Positions 30,053 to 39,926 are shown, counted from the first letter of the stretch. The stretch is DNA of 39,959 bases from Stenotrophomonas acidaminiphila (GCF_001431595.1 NZ_LDJO01000015.1:1-39959), one strand, 5' to 3'. Translations and numbers: made by a program. Notes: generated by a model not told the origin, from the letters alone.

Positions 30053-30081
30053 TAATCACCACCCACGCAGAGTGTCCAGTG

Positions 30082-31452
30082 ATGGCGAACGAAGTTTCCA
30101 GCCCGAACCGTTTCCATGCCGCCCAGGCGTTGCTGCCGCAGGGCTGGGCGGACGATGTGCGCATCGATTGCCTGCACGGCCGCATCGTGTCGGTGGCGGC
30201 CGGGGCACCGGCCACGCCCGACGCGCAGCCGCTGGGCGTGGTGGTGCCCGGGCTGGGCAATCTGCACAGCCATGCCTTCCAGCGCGCCATGGCCGGCCTG
30301 ACCGAGGTCGGCGGGCGGTCGGGTGACAGCTTCTGGAGCTGGCGCGAGCTGATGTACCGCTTCCTGGACCGGCTCGGTCCGGCCGAGTGCCAGGCGGTGG
30401 CGGAACAGGCCTACATGGAAATGCTGGAATCGGGGTTCACCCGGGTCGGCGAATTCCACTACCTGCACCATGCGCCCGATGGCCAGCGCTACGCCGGGCA
30501 CGCGGAGATGGCCGCGCGCATTGCCGCTGCCGCATCCGCCACCGGGCTGGGCCTGACCCTGTTGCCGGTGTTCTACGCGCACAGCGATTTCGGCGGCGCC
30601 GCGCCGCTGCCGGCGCAGCGGCGGTTCCTGCACGATATCGACGGCTTCGCCGCGCTGCTGGACGGCTGCCGGCAGGCGCTGCGCGAGGTGCCGGGTGCGG
30701 TGCTGGGGCTGGCACCGCACAGCCTGCGCGCGTGCACGCCGCAGGAACTGCAGGCGCTGGTGGAACTGGCGCCGGGCCCGATCCATATCCATATCGCCGA
30801 GCAGGTGCGCGAGGTCGAGGCCTGCCTGGCCTGGAGCGGCCAGCGTCCGGTGCACTGGCTGCTGGAGCATGCGCCGGTGGACACCCGCTGGTGCCTGGTC
30901 CACGCCACCCACCTGGACCAGGACGAGGTACGTGGCATCGCCGCCACCGGCGCGGTCGCCGGGCTGTGCCCGGTCACCGAGGCCAACCTCGGCGACGGCC
31001 TGTTCTCGATGCGCGATTTCGTACACCACGGCGGGCGTTTCGGCGTCGGCTCGGACTCCAATGTGCTGATCGACGCGGCCGAGGAACTGCGCCTGCTCGA
31101 GTACGGCCAGCGGCTGGCGCTGCGCGGGCGCAACGTGGTTTCGCCGGGTGCGCTGTCCAGCGGCCGCTGGTTGTACCAGCAGGCCCACGCGGGTGCCGCG
31201 CAGGCGCTGGGCGTTGCAGCCGGCCTGGCCGTCGGTGCGCCGGCGGACCTGGTCGAACTGGACGCCGGGCATCCGTCGCTGCATGGCCGCAGCGGCGACG
31301 CGCTGCTGGACAGCTGGGTGTTCGCCGCGCGCGGGGGCGCGGTGCGTTCGGTGTGGCGCGACGGCCGGCAGTGGGTGCGCGACGGCCGCCACGTGCACCG
31401 CGACGGGATCGCCGCGCGCTATCGGACGGCGTTGCAGCGGATACTGGGCTGA
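30082..31452 (+). CDS. hutF: Formimidoylglutamate deiminase (HutF)
   Basis: Fourth step: deiminates N-formimino-L-glutamate to N-formyl-L-glutamate and ammonia, feeding HutG. The 456-residue amidohydrolase has the metal-binding [13 protein letters not shown] (His62 and His64), the characteristic FHYLHH, the IHIHIAEQ strand, VHATHLD, and [24 protein letters not shown]. The last segment separates HutF from guanine deaminase relatives. The start is ATG 30082 (MANEVSS), 29 bp after the operator. The hutC start follows 19 bp downstream. Confidence 0.95.
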   Translation: MANEVSSPNRFHAAQALLPQGWADDVRIDCLHGRIVSVAAGAPATPDAQPLGVVVPGLGNLHSHAFQRAMAGLTEVGGRSGDSFWSWRELMYRFLDRLGPAECQAVAEQAYMEMLESGFTRVGEFHYLHHAPDGQRYAGHAEMAARIAAAASATGLGLTLLPVFYAHSDFGGAAPLPAQRRFLHDIDGFAALLDGCRQALREVPGAVLGLAPHSLRACTPQELQALVELAPGPIHIHIAEQVREVEACLAWSGQRPVHWLLEHAPVDTRWCLVHATHLDQDEVRGIAATGAVAGLCPVTEANLGDGLFSMRDFVHHGGRFGVGSDSNVLIDAAEELRLLEYGQRLALRGRNVVSPGALSSGRWLYQQAHAGAAQALGVAAGLAVGAPADLVELDAGHPSLHGRSGDALLDSWVFAARGGAVRSVWRDGRQWVRDGRHVHRDGIAARYRTALQRILG

Positions 31453-31471
31453 CTCCAGGCAGGAATCACGC

Positions 31472-32203
31472 GTGAAGAACAGGAAGGTGCCGAGCCTCAA
31501 CCAGCGTATCCGCGGCGATATCGAAGGCCGCATCCTCAGTGGCGAGTGGGCGCCGGGTTTCCGCATTCCCTACGAGCACGAACTGATGGCGCAGTACGGC
31601 TGTTCGCGGATGACGGTGAACAAGGTGCTCACCGCACTGGCCGAGAGTGGCATGATCGAGCGCCGCCGCCGCGCCGGCTCCTTCGTCGCGCGGCAGCCGC
31701 CGCACCTGGAGCAGGTGGCGCTGGAGATTCCCGACATCGCGCTGGCGGTGAACGAGCGTGGCCACCGCTACGGCTTCAGGTTGCTGGAGCGGCAACTGCG
31801 CCGTGCCGACGCGGCGGCGCCGGAGGAACTGCGGCTGGTCGGCGAGGGCGAGCTGCTGGCGATGCGCTGCCTGCACCTGGCCGACGACCGCCCGCTGGCA
31901 CTGGAGCGGCGCCTGATCAACCCCGAGGCCGTGCCGGAGACGCTGGCGGTGGATTTCTCCACCCACGCGCCCGGCAGCTGGCTGCTGCAGAACGTGTCGT
32001 GGACGCGTGGCCAGCACCGCATCAGCGCGGTGGCGGCGACCGCCGCCGAGGCCGCACTGCTGGAGGTGCCGGTGGGCACCGCGTGCCTGGTGATCGACCG
32101 CCAGACCTGGCGCGGCGAGATGCCCATCACCTGGGTACGGCAGAAATTCCTGGGCGATGCCTACGACCTGGTGGCGCGTTTCGCCCCGGGTAACAAGCTC
32201 TAG
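31472..32203 (+). CDS. hutC: Histidine utilisation repressor HutC (GntR family, UTRA domain)
   Basis: A 243-residue transcription repressor. The N-terminal winged helix-turn-helix spans about 8-74 (LNQRIRGDIEGRIL, YEHELMAQYGCSRMTVNKVLTALAESGMI). A UTRA effector domain (about 95-238) ends TWRGEMPITWVRQKFLGDAYDLVARF, as in HutC proteins that bind urocanate. The start is GTG 31472, with AGGAA 6 bp upstream. Being downstream of hutF, it would be repressed by its own product through the palindrome at 30041, giving autoregulation. Confidence 0.94.
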   Translation: MKNRKVPSLNQRIRGDIEGRILSGEWAPGFRIPYEHELMAQYGCSRMTVNKVLTALAESGMIERRRRAGSFVARQPPHLEQVALEIPDIALAVNERGHRYGFRLLERQLRRADAAAPEELRLVGEGELLAMRCLHLADDRPLALERRLINPEAVPETLAVDFSTHAPGSWLLQNVSWTRGQHRISAVAATAAEAALLEVPVGTACLVIDRQTWRGEMPITWVRQKFLGDAYDLVARFAPGNKL

Positions 32204-32224
32204 GAGCCAGCGCCGCGGACGTGG

Positions 32225-33316
32225 TCAGAACGTGCGGCACTGGCGCCAGCGCACCGGCTCGCCGGTACCCGGGCGCGGGTTGAGCTGGACCCGCACGGTG
32301 CGCAGCGCCGGGTAATGCTCGACTTCACGGCAGATCAGCGGCCACACCGTGGCGTCGTCGGCACTGCGCTCGACCGACAGTGTGGAGCGGGTCAGCCAGA
32401 TGCCGCTGATGACCCCGGGCGTGGCGGCCAGCTTCTTGGAAACCGCCTGCTGGTAGCGCAGCAGGGTGTCCGGGTCGGGATCTTCCTGCAGGTCGCCGGT
32501 GGCGGCCTTGTCGATGCGGGCGGCGGCCGCAGTGGTCGCAGTGGCAGGTGCGGCGGGAGCGGGGGAGGAAGCGGTCTGCGCGGCAGTGGTCCCGGCCTTC
32601 GCTGCTGCCTGTGCGGGAGCCGGGGCGGGTGCGGTGGGCGCCGGGCGCGGGGCGGGCGCCGGTGGTGCGGCCGCCGCCGTGACCGAGGCATCCGGGGCGC
32701 GCCTGTTCAGGTTCTCGTCGACCTGCAGGGTCATATAGCCCAGGCCGGCCAGCAGGCCCACCGCCAGCGCGCCGAGGGCGGCGATGCCGGTCTGCCGCAC
32801 GGCCTCGCGGCGGGCAATGCCTTCCACCATCGTGCGCATGTCCGCCGGAACACAGGGGGCGAGCACCTGCCACAGTACGCGCCCGTCCAGCACTTCGATG
32901 GATTCCTTCTCGGCCGCGGCCAAGCCGTCGCGCTCGACCCGACCCTCGGTGATGAGGATGCCACTGGCCGCACCGGTCAGGTGCAGGGCGGCGCCCAGTT
33001 CGCTGATCGCCGGTGCGCCGATGCGGTAGGCGCGGCCGTGCTTGCACGACAGCAACCAGCGCTGGCCGTCGCGTTCCATCAGGAAATCGCTGCTGGTGCC
33101 GCGGTCGCTGCTGTCCTCGCCGGACAGATCGCGCAGGCCGCGCTGCTCCCCCATGGCGCGCCGCACGATCTGCGAGAACTCGCGCCAGCGCATCCCCGCC
33201 AGCGCGGCCAGGCCATGCTGGGTTTCGGTCTTCCGGCGCTTGACCATCCACAGCCAGGCGGAGGTCACGCCCCAGACGAACAGTGCCAGCAGCAGGGCCA
33301 GGATCCAGGAAAACAT
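32225..33316 (-). CDS. Membrane-anchored protein with Mrr-like restriction-endonuclease fold
   Basis: A 363-residue protein. Domains in order are a membrane helix (about 3-25) and an Mrr/PD-(D/E)xK nuclease-like domain (about 40-150). This domain has MRWREFSQIVRRAM, then DRGTSSDFLMERDGQRWLLSCKHG, with Asp77 and Lys92 in the expected places; the usual QxK or ExK position is Ser90. A second membrane helix (about 176-196) is followed by an Ala/Pro/Thr-rich linker (about 205-275) and a small C-terminal domain of about 85 residues (ISGIWLTRSTLSVER, CREVEHYPALRTVRVQL). The Mrr type is normally a soluble DNA cutter; two membrane anchors argue for another role, or for acting on incoming DNA at the membrane. 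With the Ser at 90, catalytic activity is uncertain. It is convergent with hutC. Confidence 0.78.
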   Translation of the reverse strand: MFSWILALLLALFVWGVTSAWLWMVKRRKTETQHGLAALAGMRWREFSQIVRRAMGEQRGLRDLSGEDSSDRGTSSDFLMERDGQRWLLSCKHGRAYRIGAPAISELGAALHLTGAASGILITEGRVERDGLAAAEKESIEVLDGRVLWQVLAPCVPADMRTMVEGIARREAVRQTGIAALGALAVGLLAGLGYMTLQVDENLNRRAPDASVTAAAAPPAPAPRPAPTAPAPAPAQAAAKAGTTAAQTASSPAPAAPATATTAAAARIDKAATGDLQEDPDPDTLLRYQQAVSKKLAATPGVISGIWLTRSTLSVERSADDATVWPLICREVEHYPALRTVRVQLNPRPGTGEPVRWRQCRTF

Positions 33317-33401
33317 CGTCGCGTCCGGTGAACGAATGTGAGTGGAGGCGCGCAGTTTATAGCGCTTCGTGCGAAGCCGATGCGACGCCGGCAGCCCCTG
33401 T

Positions 33402-34190
33402 TCAGCGGGTGCCGACCGGCCAGTAATGGCTGTCCGGAACCGCGCGCGCGCCGAAGATGGCCTGGCCGACGCGCACCACGGTGGCGCCTTCCTCGATGGC
33501 GATCTCGAAATCGCCGGACATGCCCATCGACAGCTCGTCCAGGCCGATGCCGTCCGGCGCCTGCTGGCGCAGGCGGTCGCGCAGCTCGCGCAGGCGCACG
33601 AAGCAGGCGCGCACCCGCGCGGCATCGTCGGAGAACAGCGCCAGGGTCATCAGCCCGCGCACCCGCAGGCACGGGAACCGCGGCAGTCCGGCGATGAAGC
33701 CGGGCACGTCGGCCGGCGGCAGGCCGTACTTGCTGTCCTCGCCGGAGGTGTTGACCTGCACGAACACGTCCAGCTGGCGGCCTTCCAGCTGCAGGCGGCG
33801 GTCCAGGGTCTCGGCCAGGCGCAGGCTGTCCAGCGCCTGGAACTCGCTGGCGAAGCGTGCCACCAGCTTGGCCTTGTTGGTCTGCAGGTGGCCGATCACC
33901 GACCAGTGCAGGTCGGCCAGGTCCTGCATCGCCTCCCACTTGTGGTGCGCTTCCTGCACCTTGTTCTCGCCCAGGAAGCGGCAACCGGCGGCATAGGCCT
34001 GGCGGATGCGGGCCTCGTCGATGGTCTTGCTCACCGGCAGCAGGCGTACCCCGGCCGGGTCGCGGCCGGCACGCTGGCAGGCCGCGGCGATGCGCGCCTG
34101 CACCACCGCCAGGTTGTGGCGGAAATCGTCGGCGGTCTCGGCACGGGGATAGCGACCATGCTGGTCGTGGAGGGTGGGGGTGTCGGTCAT
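33402..34190 (-). CDS. yggS: YggS/PROSC-family PLP-binding protein
   Basis: A 262-residue pyridoxal-phosphate carrier/homeostasis protein with the alanine-racemase N-terminal barrel. The PLP lysine is Lys55 in LLPVSKTID. Other family segments are FLGENKVQEAHHKW, WSVIGHLQTNKAK, VFVQVNTSGEDSKYG and the phosphate-binding SMGMSGDFEIAIEEGATVVRVG with IFGAR. The family is not enzymatic but controls free PLP levels and amino acid balance. The start is ATG 34190, with AGGAA 7 bases upstream, giving a short extra N-terminus. Its neighbour is not pilT or proC as in many bacteria. Confidence 0.95.
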   Translation of the reverse strand: MTDTPTLHDQHGRYPRAETADDFRHNLAVVQARIAAACQRAGRDPAGVRLLPVSKTIDEARIRQAYAAGCRFLGENKVQEAHHKWEAMQDLADLHWSVIGHLQTNKAKLVARFASEFQALDSLRLAETLDRRLQLEGRQLDVFVQVNTSGEDSKYGLPPADVPGFIAGLPRFPCLRVRGLMTLALFSDDAARVRACFVRLRELRDRLRQQAPDGIGLDELSMGMSGDFEIAIEEGATVVRVGQAIFGARAVPDSHYWPVGTR

Positions 34191-34303
34191 GGGGTGTTCC
34201 TGGGGCAACGACAGTGCTGGCGCATTATCGGCCTTCCGGATGGTGCGTGGCGCGCGGCCTCCCGCTGGCTGCCGCCGCTGCCGCGACAGCCCAGCGGCCG
34301 GGA

Positions 34304-36829
34304 TCAGTGCCGGGGCGACGGTGCGTATGCGCGCTCGCCCAGCCATTGCTCGAGGGCGCCGGGGGAAAGCGCCGGCGAGAACAGGTAGCCCTGCAGTGCC
34401 GGTGAACCATTGTCGATCAGGAACCGGCGCTGGGCGTCGGTTTCCACGCCTTCGGCGACCACGTGCTTGCCCAGGCTCTCGCCGATGCGCAGCACCGACA
34501 GGATCAGTGCGCTGGCCGCGGGGTCGTGTCCGATCTCGCTGATGAAACTGCGGTCGAGCTTCATCTCGCTGATCGGCAGGCGGTGCAGGTGGCTGAGGCT
34601 GGAATAGCCGGTGCCGAAGTCGTCCAGCGACAGGCGCACGCCCAGCGCATGCAGCGCGTGCAGGTTGGCCGATACCTGCGGTTGTGCGGAGAGCATGACG
34701 CTCTCGGTGATCTCCAGCACCAGCGACCCGGGCGACAGGCCATGGCGCTCTAGCAGCTGGCGCACCTGCTCGACCAGCGAGGGCAGTTCGGAGGCGCTGG
34801 CCGACAGGTTGACCGCGACCCGCGGGATCGCCAGGCCGCGCCGGCGCCAGTCGGCGTGCTGGCGGCAGGCCTCTTCCATCACCCAGTGGCTGAGCTCGGC
34901 CATCAGCCCGCATTCCTCGGCCAGCGGTACGAAACGGTTGGGCGGAATGTCGCCCAGATGGGGGTGGCGCCAGCGCAGCAGCGCTTCCACGCCGTACAGG
35001 CCGCGGCCGTCACCGCGCACCTGCGGCTGGTAGTGCAGGCGCAGCCCGCCCTGGCGCAGCGAGTCGCGCAGGGTGGCTTCCAGCAGCAGCCGCTCCTGCG
35101 CCAGTTGGTTCATGTCCGCGCTGAAGAAACGGAAGCGGCCGCCACCCTCGTCCTTGGCCCGGCGCATGGCCAGGTCGGCGTGGCGCAGCAGGGTCTCCAT
35201 GGCGCGGCCGTCCTCCGGGAACATCGCCACGCCGATGCTGGCGCTGGCGTGCAGGGTCATGCTGCCGACCACGGTGGGCGTGGCGATCATCGCCAGCAGC
35301 TGCTCGCACAGCGCCGCGGCCTGGTGCTGCGCACAGCACGGCACCAGCACGGTGAATTCGTCGGCGACCTGGCGGGCGACCACCGACTCGGGGCCGACGA
35401 TGTCGTGCAGGCGCCGCGCCAGGTCGCGCAGCAGGCCGTCGGCGGCGGCATGGCCCTGGCTTTCGTTGATGCGCTTGAAGCGGTCCAGGGTCACGAACAG
35501 CAGCGCCATCGGCGTCCCCTGCTGTTCGGCCTGGATCAGCGGCTGTTCGCTGAGCGCGTTGAACATCAGGCGGTTGGGCAGCCCGGTGAGCACGTCGTAG
35601 AACGCCAGGCGGTGCATGCGCGAGCGGGCCTGTTCGCGTTCCAGCGCCAGCGCGCACAGGTGCAGGCACAGGTCGGCCAGGCGGCGGTGCCAGGCGGTGG
35701 GCGGGCCAGGGCGGTGGCAGTGGAAGGCCAGCGTGCCCAGGACCTGGCCGGCGGTGGAGCGGATCGGGTTGGACCAGCAGGCGCGCAGGCCCAGCGCCAG
35801 CAGCGCGTCGCGCTGGCTGTCGAACAGCGGGGCGCTGGCGATGTCCTCGATGACCACCGCGCGGCCGCGGCGCAGCGCCTGCATGCAGGCCGGATGCTCC
35901 CAGCCGGAGGCGCCGGCCGCCATCAGCGGCGCGGGTGCGGCGAGGGTACACAGCTGCCCGTCGGCCTCGCCGCGGGTCACCACCACGCGCAGGTCGGGGG
36001 CGACCCGCTCGACCTCCTGGCACATCAGCGCCATGGTCGTCGCCAGCGGTTCCTCGCGCACCAGCGCGTCCAGCACCTTGCCGTTGAGGACCTCGTGGGT
36101 CTTGGCCTCGGTGATGTCGGTGAAAACGTTGACCAGGCTGCCGCTGGCGTCGGCCAGCGGCGTGGCGACCACCGACAGCCACAGCGGGCTGCCGTCCTTG
36201 CAGTAGCCGAGCAGGTGCTCGCGGTGGGCGCGACCGGCTCGGTGCTGCTCGCCCAGCCGGTCCAGCGTCGCCACGTCGGTATGCGGACCGCGGATCAGCT
36301 CGCGCGGCTGCTTGCCCAGGGCTTCTTCCGGCGCATAGCCGAGCATGCGCACGAACCCGGCGTTGACGTAGCGGATGCGCGACTGGTCGTCGCACAGGAA
36401 GATCGCGTTGTCGCTGCTGTCCAGCGCCTGCGACAGCAGGTGGATGTGCGCCTGTTCGTACATGCGCGCATCGGCCGGGCGCAGCACCGCCATGCCGCGC
36501 AGGCAGCCTTCGCCGGCGCACAGCCACAGGTCGCCGGGGCGGCCCGGGCGCGCCTGCGCCGCCAGCAACAGCGGCGCAGGCGGGTATTGGAGCCAGCGCT
36601 CGCGCTCCTCGGGCGTGAGCAGTTCAGGCAGCGCGAGCGGGGCCGCGCTCGCGCCGATGCCGAGCAGTTCGCAGGCCTTGCCATTGCCGAATACCACGCG
36701 TGCGTCGCGGTCGAGCAGCACGATGCCGTCCGGCGCATTCTGCAGGCATTGCCGCAGCGCCGTTTCGGCGGACGTGCCGGGCGGATCGGGGGGCGCTGCC
36801 TGTGGCCCGGGCGGGTCGGCGGGCGACAT
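34304..36829 (-). CDS. DosP-like c-di-GMP phosphodiesterase (PAS-PAS-GAF-GGDEF-EAL)
   Basis: An 841-residue soluble regulator. The order is a degenerate PAS (about 22-125), a PAS/PAC (about 131-242), a GAF-like domain (about 250-395), a degenerate GGDEF (about 405-567, with VADEF at 488-492 and INES instead of the usual ND) and an intact EAL domain (about 580-832). The EAL residues are all present: EAL 615-617, Asn in NLSAS, EITES, DDFGTGYSSL at 736-745, KLDRSF, EGVET and QGYLF. It should therefore hydrolyse c-di-GMP to pGpG but not make it. From the second PAS to the GAF the sequence resembles E. coli DosP, but the first PAS lacks the heme-ligand region. Its start lies 3 bp after the cheB stop, so it belongs to the che operon. 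Confidence 0.9.
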   Translation of the reverse strand: MSPADPPGPQAAPPDPPGTSAETALRQCLQNAPDGIVLLDRDARVVFGNGKACELLGIGASAAPLALPELLTPEERERWLQYPPAPLLLAAQARPGRPGDLWLCAGEGCLRGMAVLRPADARMYEQAHIHLLSQALDSSDNAIFLCDDQSRIRYVNAGFVRMLGYAPEEALGKQPRELIRGPHTDVATLDRLGEQHRAGRAHREHLLGYCKDGSPLWLSVVATPLADASGSLVNVFTDITEAKTHEVLNGKVLDALVREEPLATTMALMCQEVERVAPDLRVVVTRGEADGQLCTLAAPAPLMAAGASGWEHPACMQALRRGRAVVIEDIASAPLFDSQRDALLALGLRACWSNPIRSTAGQVLGTLAFHCHRPGPPTAWHRRLADLCLHLCALALEREQARSRMHRLAFYDVLTGLPNRLMFNALSEQPLIQAEQQGTPMALLFVTLDRFKRINESQGHAAADGLLRDLARRLHDIVGPESVVARQVADEFTVLVPCCAQHQAAALCEQLLAMIATPTVVGSMTLHASASIGVAMFPEDGRAMETLLRHADLAMRRAKDEGGGRFRFFSADMNQLAQERLLLEATLRDSLRQGGLRLHYQPQVRGDGRGLYGVEALLRWRHPHLGDIPPNRFVPLAEECGLMAELSHWVMEEACRQHADWRRRGLAIPRVAVNLSASASELPSLVEQVRQLLERHGLSPGSLVLEITESVMLSAQPQVSANLHALHALGVRLSLDDFGTGYSSLSHLHRLPISEMKLDRSFISEIGHDPAASALILSVLRIGESLGKHVVAEGVETDAQRRFLIDNGSPALQGYLFSPALSPGALEQWLGERAYAPSPRH

Positions 36830-36832
36830 GCC

Positions 36833-37909
36833 TTATCCCTGTTGCGCCCAGGCCAGCAGGCGCGCGGCGACCTGTTCCAGCGGCACCACCTCGTCGGCGG
36901 CGCCGAGCTTGAACGCCGCGCCGGGCATGCCCCAGACCACGCTGGTCGCCTCGTCCTGCACCAGGGTGCGGGCGCCGGCCTGCTTCATTTCCAGCAGTCC
37001 GCGTGCGCCGTCGTCGCCCATGCCGGTGAGGATGGCGCCGATGGCATTGGCGCCGGCATTCTGCGCGACCGAACGGAACAGCACGTCCACGGCCGGCTTG
37101 TGCAGGTTGACCGGTGGGCCGTCATCGATGCGGCAGCGCCAGCGCGCACCGTCACGGATGATGCGCAGGTGGCGTCCGCCCGCGGGCAGGTAGGCATGCC
37201 CGGGCAGGATCGCCTCGCCGTCGCTGGCCTCGCGCACCGACATCGCCGAATGGCGGTCCAGGCGCTCGGCGAAGGCCGTGCTGAAACTGGCCGGCAGGTG
37301 CTGGGTGAGGACGATGGCGGGGGCGTCGGCGGGCATCATTTCCAGCACCACGCGCAGCGCTTCGGTGCCGCCTGCCGAGGCACCGATGGCGATCAGGCGG
37401 TCGGTGGTGCGGAACTTCAGCGACGAGGCGCCGGCCGCGGCCGGGGCGATCGTGTCCAGGGTGCGCTTGGCCTGCGCCGGCACCGCCAGCGCCCGCACCC
37501 GCGAGCGGGCGGCCATCTTGACCTTGGCGCAGATCTCGGCGGCGTAGCTTTCCAGCCCGCGGGCCACGTCGAGCTTGGGTTTGGCGACGAAATCCACCGC
37601 GCCCAATGCCAGCGCCTGCAGCGTGGTGTCGGCGCCGCGCTCGGTCAGCGACGAGACCATCACCACCGGCAGCGGATGCAGGCGCATGAGGTTTTCGAGG
37701 AAGGCCAGCCCGTCCATGCGCGGCATTTCCACGTCCAGGGTCAGCACGTCCGGGTTCAGGCGCTTGATCTTCTCGCGCGCGATGATCGGGTCGGAGGCGG
37801 TGCCGACGACTTCGATGCCGGGGTCGCGGGCCAGCAGATCGGACAGGATCTGCCGGACCAGCGCCGAGTCGTCCACCACCAGGACCCGGCAGGGGGCTTG
37901 AAGGCTCAT
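36833..37909 (-). CDS. cheB: CheB, chemoreceptor glutamate methylesterase and deamidase
   Basis: Removes methyl groups from chemoreceptors to reset chemotaxis and also deamidates receptor glutamines. The 358-residue protein has a receiver domain (phosphoacceptor Asp59 in [12 protein letters not shown]), a linker with [12 protein letters not shown], and a methylesterase domain. The triad is Ser178 ([11 protein letters not shown]), His204 (LTQHLP) and Asp300 (TGMGDDG). The start at 37909 overlaps the cheD stop by 4 bp. Adjacent cheD and cheR complete the adaptation set. Confidence 0.97.
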   Translation of the reverse strand: MSLQAPCRVLVVDDSALVRQILSDLLARDPGIEVVGTASDPIIAREKIKRLNPDVLTLDVEMPRMDGLAFLENLMRLHPLPVVMVSSLTERGADTTLQALALGAVDFVAKPKLDVARGLESYAAEICAKVKMAARSRVRALAVPAQAKRTLDTIAPAAAGASSLKFRTTDRLIAIGASAGGTEALRVVLEMMPADAPAIVLTQHLPASFSTAFAERLDRHSAMSVREASDGEAILPGHAYLPAGGRHLRIIRDGARWRCRIDDGPPVNLHKPAVDVLFRSVAQNAGANAIGAILTGMGDDGARGLLEMKQAGARTLVQDEATSVVWGMPGAAFKLGAADEVVPLEQVAARLLAWAQQG

Positions 37910-38502
37910 TCGAACAGCTCCACGCCACCGGTGACCGGGGCTTTGGCCAGGCGGGCGCGCACGGCCGATTCGGCGGCGGCGACTTCGGCTTCGTGGGCGT
38001 GCGGCAGGCGCTGCACCACCACCCGGCCGGTCTGCGGGAAGAACCATACCTTGCGCGGATGGATGCCGAGCAGGTCCTCGGCGATCACCGGGATGTGCTC
38101 GGCGCGCAGGTACTGGCGCACGAACTCGGCATTGCGGGTGCCGACCGGGTTGCTGGTGAAGCCCTTGAGCACGTTGGCGCCGCCGAACACCTTGGCTTCC
38201 AGGCGCTTGCGGTGGGCGCCGCGCTTGAGCAGGTCGTTGATCAGCAGCTCCATCGCGTAGCTTCCATAGCGCGCCGGGGCGCCGTCGCCGACGTTGCCGT
38301 CGGGCAGCAGGAAGTGGTTCATGCCGCCGATCTTGAGCACCGGGTCGCGGATGCAGGCGGCCACGCACGAGCCCAGGGTGGTGGTCAGCGCAGTGTCGTC
38401 GTCCACCACCAGGTACTGGGTGGGCAACAGCTTGGCGGCGATTGTCTGGAAACGCGTGTCGCGGTAGCGCATCACGTCGTCGGCGTGGGCGGGCATACTC
38501 AT
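37906..38502 (-). CDS. cheD: CheD, chemoreceptor glutamine deamidase
   Basis: A 198-residue protein that deamidates receptor glutamines. The catalytic cysteine is Cys46 ([11 protein letters not shown]) and the histidine is His63 (GGMNHFLLP). They are 17 residues apart, as in the Thermotoga enzyme, and a threonine sits six residues before the cysteine. The N-terminal extension ([15 protein letters not shown]) is longer than in the minimal enzyme. Its stop overlaps cheB and its start overlaps cheR, both by 4 bp. Confidence 0.95.
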   Translation of the reverse strand: MSMPAHADDVMRYRDTRFQTIAAKLLPTQYLVVDDDTALTTTLGSCVAACIRDPVLKIGGMNHFLLPDGNVGDGAPARYGSYAMELLINDLLKRGAHRKRLEAKVFGGANVLKGFTSNPVGTRNAEFVRQYLRAEHIPVIAEDLLGIHPRKVWFFPQTGRVVVQRLPHAHEAEVAAAESAVRARLAKAPVTGGVELFE

Positions 38503-39344
38503 GCGCCGGCCCCGCGCACGCGGCGGTACAGGGTGCGGCCGCATGGCTGGATCAGGTCCGCCGCGTGCAGGTAGTTCTCGGAATGGCCGGTGTAGAGCAG
38601 GCCGTCGTCGCCCATGTGCTGCACCAGCCGCGACAGGATGGCGCGCTGGGTCGGCTTGTCGAAGTAGATCATCACGTTGCGGCAGAACAGGGCGTCGTAG
38701 GGCCCGCCGACGTCGTAGCGCGGGGCCAGCAGGTTGAGCTGGCGGAACTCGATCAGCTTGCGCAGCGCCGGCACTACCCGGCACTTGCCTTCATTGGGGC
38801 CGGTGCCGCGCTGGAAGTAGCGGCGCTTGAGCGCCGGGTCGAGGCCGGCGATGCGCTCGAGCGGATACATGCCCTGGGCGCCGGTGGCCAGCACCTGGGT
38901 ATCGACGTCGGTGGCCAGTATGTGCACCGGCGGGGTGAGGCTGCCGAATGCCTCGCAGGCGGTGATCGCCAGCGAATACGGCTCCTCGCCGGTGGACGCC
39001 GCGCATGACCATATCTGCAGCGGCGCGCGGTGGGCGCGTGCCAGCAGCTCCTCGCGCAGCTTTTCGAAATGATGCGGTTCGCGGAAGAAGGAGGTCAGAT
39101 TGGTGGTCAGGGCGTTGGTGAATGCCTGCCACTCGTCGCCGCCGTCGCGCTCGAGCTGGTCCAGGTAGTCCTGGAACGAATGCAGGCCCAGCGCGCGCAG
39201 CCGGCGCGACAGGCGCCCGTACACCATGTCGCGCTTGGCTGGCGCCAGGGCGATGCCGGCGCGCTGGTGGATCAGTTCGCAGACACGGCGGAAGTCGCGG
39301 TCGTTGAACTCGAAATCACGGGAGGCGGGAGCGGGCAGGGACAC
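38499..39344 (-). CDS. cheR: CheR, chemoreceptor methyltransferase
   Basis: Transfers methyl groups from S-adenosylmethionine to receptor glutamates. The 281-residue protein has the N-terminal four-helix domain ([31 protein letters not shown]) and the SAM-binding domain ([45 protein letters not shown]). There is no C-terminal pentapeptide-binding extra domain. The start is GTG 39344, with GAGG 7 bp upstream. It sits 9 bp after the chemoreceptor gene and overlaps cheD by 4 bp. Confidence 0.96.
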   Translation of the reverse strand: MSLPAPASRDFEFNDRDFRRVCELIHQRAGIALAPAKRDMVYGRLSRRLRALGLHSFQDYLDQLERDGGDEWQAFTNALTTNLTSFFREPHHFEKLREELLARAHRAPLQIWSCAASTGEEPYSLAITACEAFGSLTPPVHILATDVDTQVLATGAQGMYPLERIAGLDPALKRRYFQRGTGPNEGKCRVVPALRKLIEFRQLNLLAPRYDVGGPYDALFCRNVMIYFDKPTQRAILSRLVQHMGDDGLLYTGHSENYLHAADLIQPCGRTLYRRVRGAGA

Positions 39345-39353
39345 CGTGGCACC

Positions 39354-39926
39354 TCAGCTGGCCAGTGCCAGGTCGCGGGGCGTGTGGGACGACGCCTGCA
39401 GGCGGAAGGCCGAGACCGCGTCGCTCAACTGCTGCGCCTGCTCTTCCATGGCCCGCGCGGCGGCGGTGGCTTCCTCCACCAGGGCGGCGTTCTGCTGGGT
39501 GGTCTCGTCCATCTGGGTAACGGTCTGGTTGACCTGCTCGATGCCGGCGCTTTGTTCCTGCGAGGCGGCGGAGATCTCGGCCATGATGTCGGTCACCCGC
39601 TGCACCGAGGTCACGATCTCGCCCATGGTGCTGCCGGCCTGGTGGACCAGCGCCGAGCCTTCGGCGACCTTGCCGACCGAGTTCTCGATCAGTTCCTTGA
39701 TCTCCTTGGCGGCACCGGCCGAGCGCTGCGCCAGGGTGCGCACTTCCGAGGCGACCACGGCGAAGCCGCGGCCCTGTTCACCGGCCCGGGCGGCTTCCAC
39801 CGCGGCGTTGAGCGCCAGGATGTTGGTCTGGAAGGCGATGCCGTCGATGACGCTGATGATGTCGGCTATCTTCTTCGACGAGTGCCAGAGGTCGGTCAGG
39901 GTGAGGACCTCCTGGCAGACACACTG
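39354..39926 (-). CDS. Methyl-accepting chemotaxis protein, C-terminal part (5' end lost)
   Basis: About 191 codons of a chemoreceptor signalling domain. The hairpin tip, which binds CheA and CheW, is clear ([22 protein letters not shown], then [27 protein letters not shown]), and the adaptation helix with glutamate pairs ([17 protein letters not shown]) follows. The C-terminus ([10 protein letters not shown]) lacks a CheR-binding NWETF pentapeptide. Family resemblance fades upstream of about 39905. An in-frame TGA lies at 39927-39929, only 30 bp before the window edge, and no ATG in this frame is found above 39800. The ligand-binding and membrane parts are therefore missing. Either the gene is broken here or the sequence end is faulty. 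Coordinates mark the open part of the frame. Confidence 0.85.
   Translation of the reverse strand, partial: QCVCQEVLTLTDLWHSSKKIADIISVIDGIAFQTNILALNAAVEAARAGEQGRGFAVVASEVRTLAQRSAGAAKEIKELIENSVGKVAEGSALVHQAGSTMGEIVTSVQRVTDIMAEISAASQEQSAGIEQVNQTVTQMDETTQQNAALVEEATAAARAMEEQAQQLSDAVSAFRLQASSHTPRDLALAS

Noticed and set aside
27060..30326. 1088-codon open frame on the plus strand opposite hutH and hutI
   Set aside because: It spans the complement of two clear hut genes and the operator region, with no domain resemblance.
34856..38260. 1134-codon open frame on the plus strand opposite the EAL gene, cheB and cheD
   Set aside because: Antisense to conserved genes with intact motifs and no recognisable domain; an effect of high GC.
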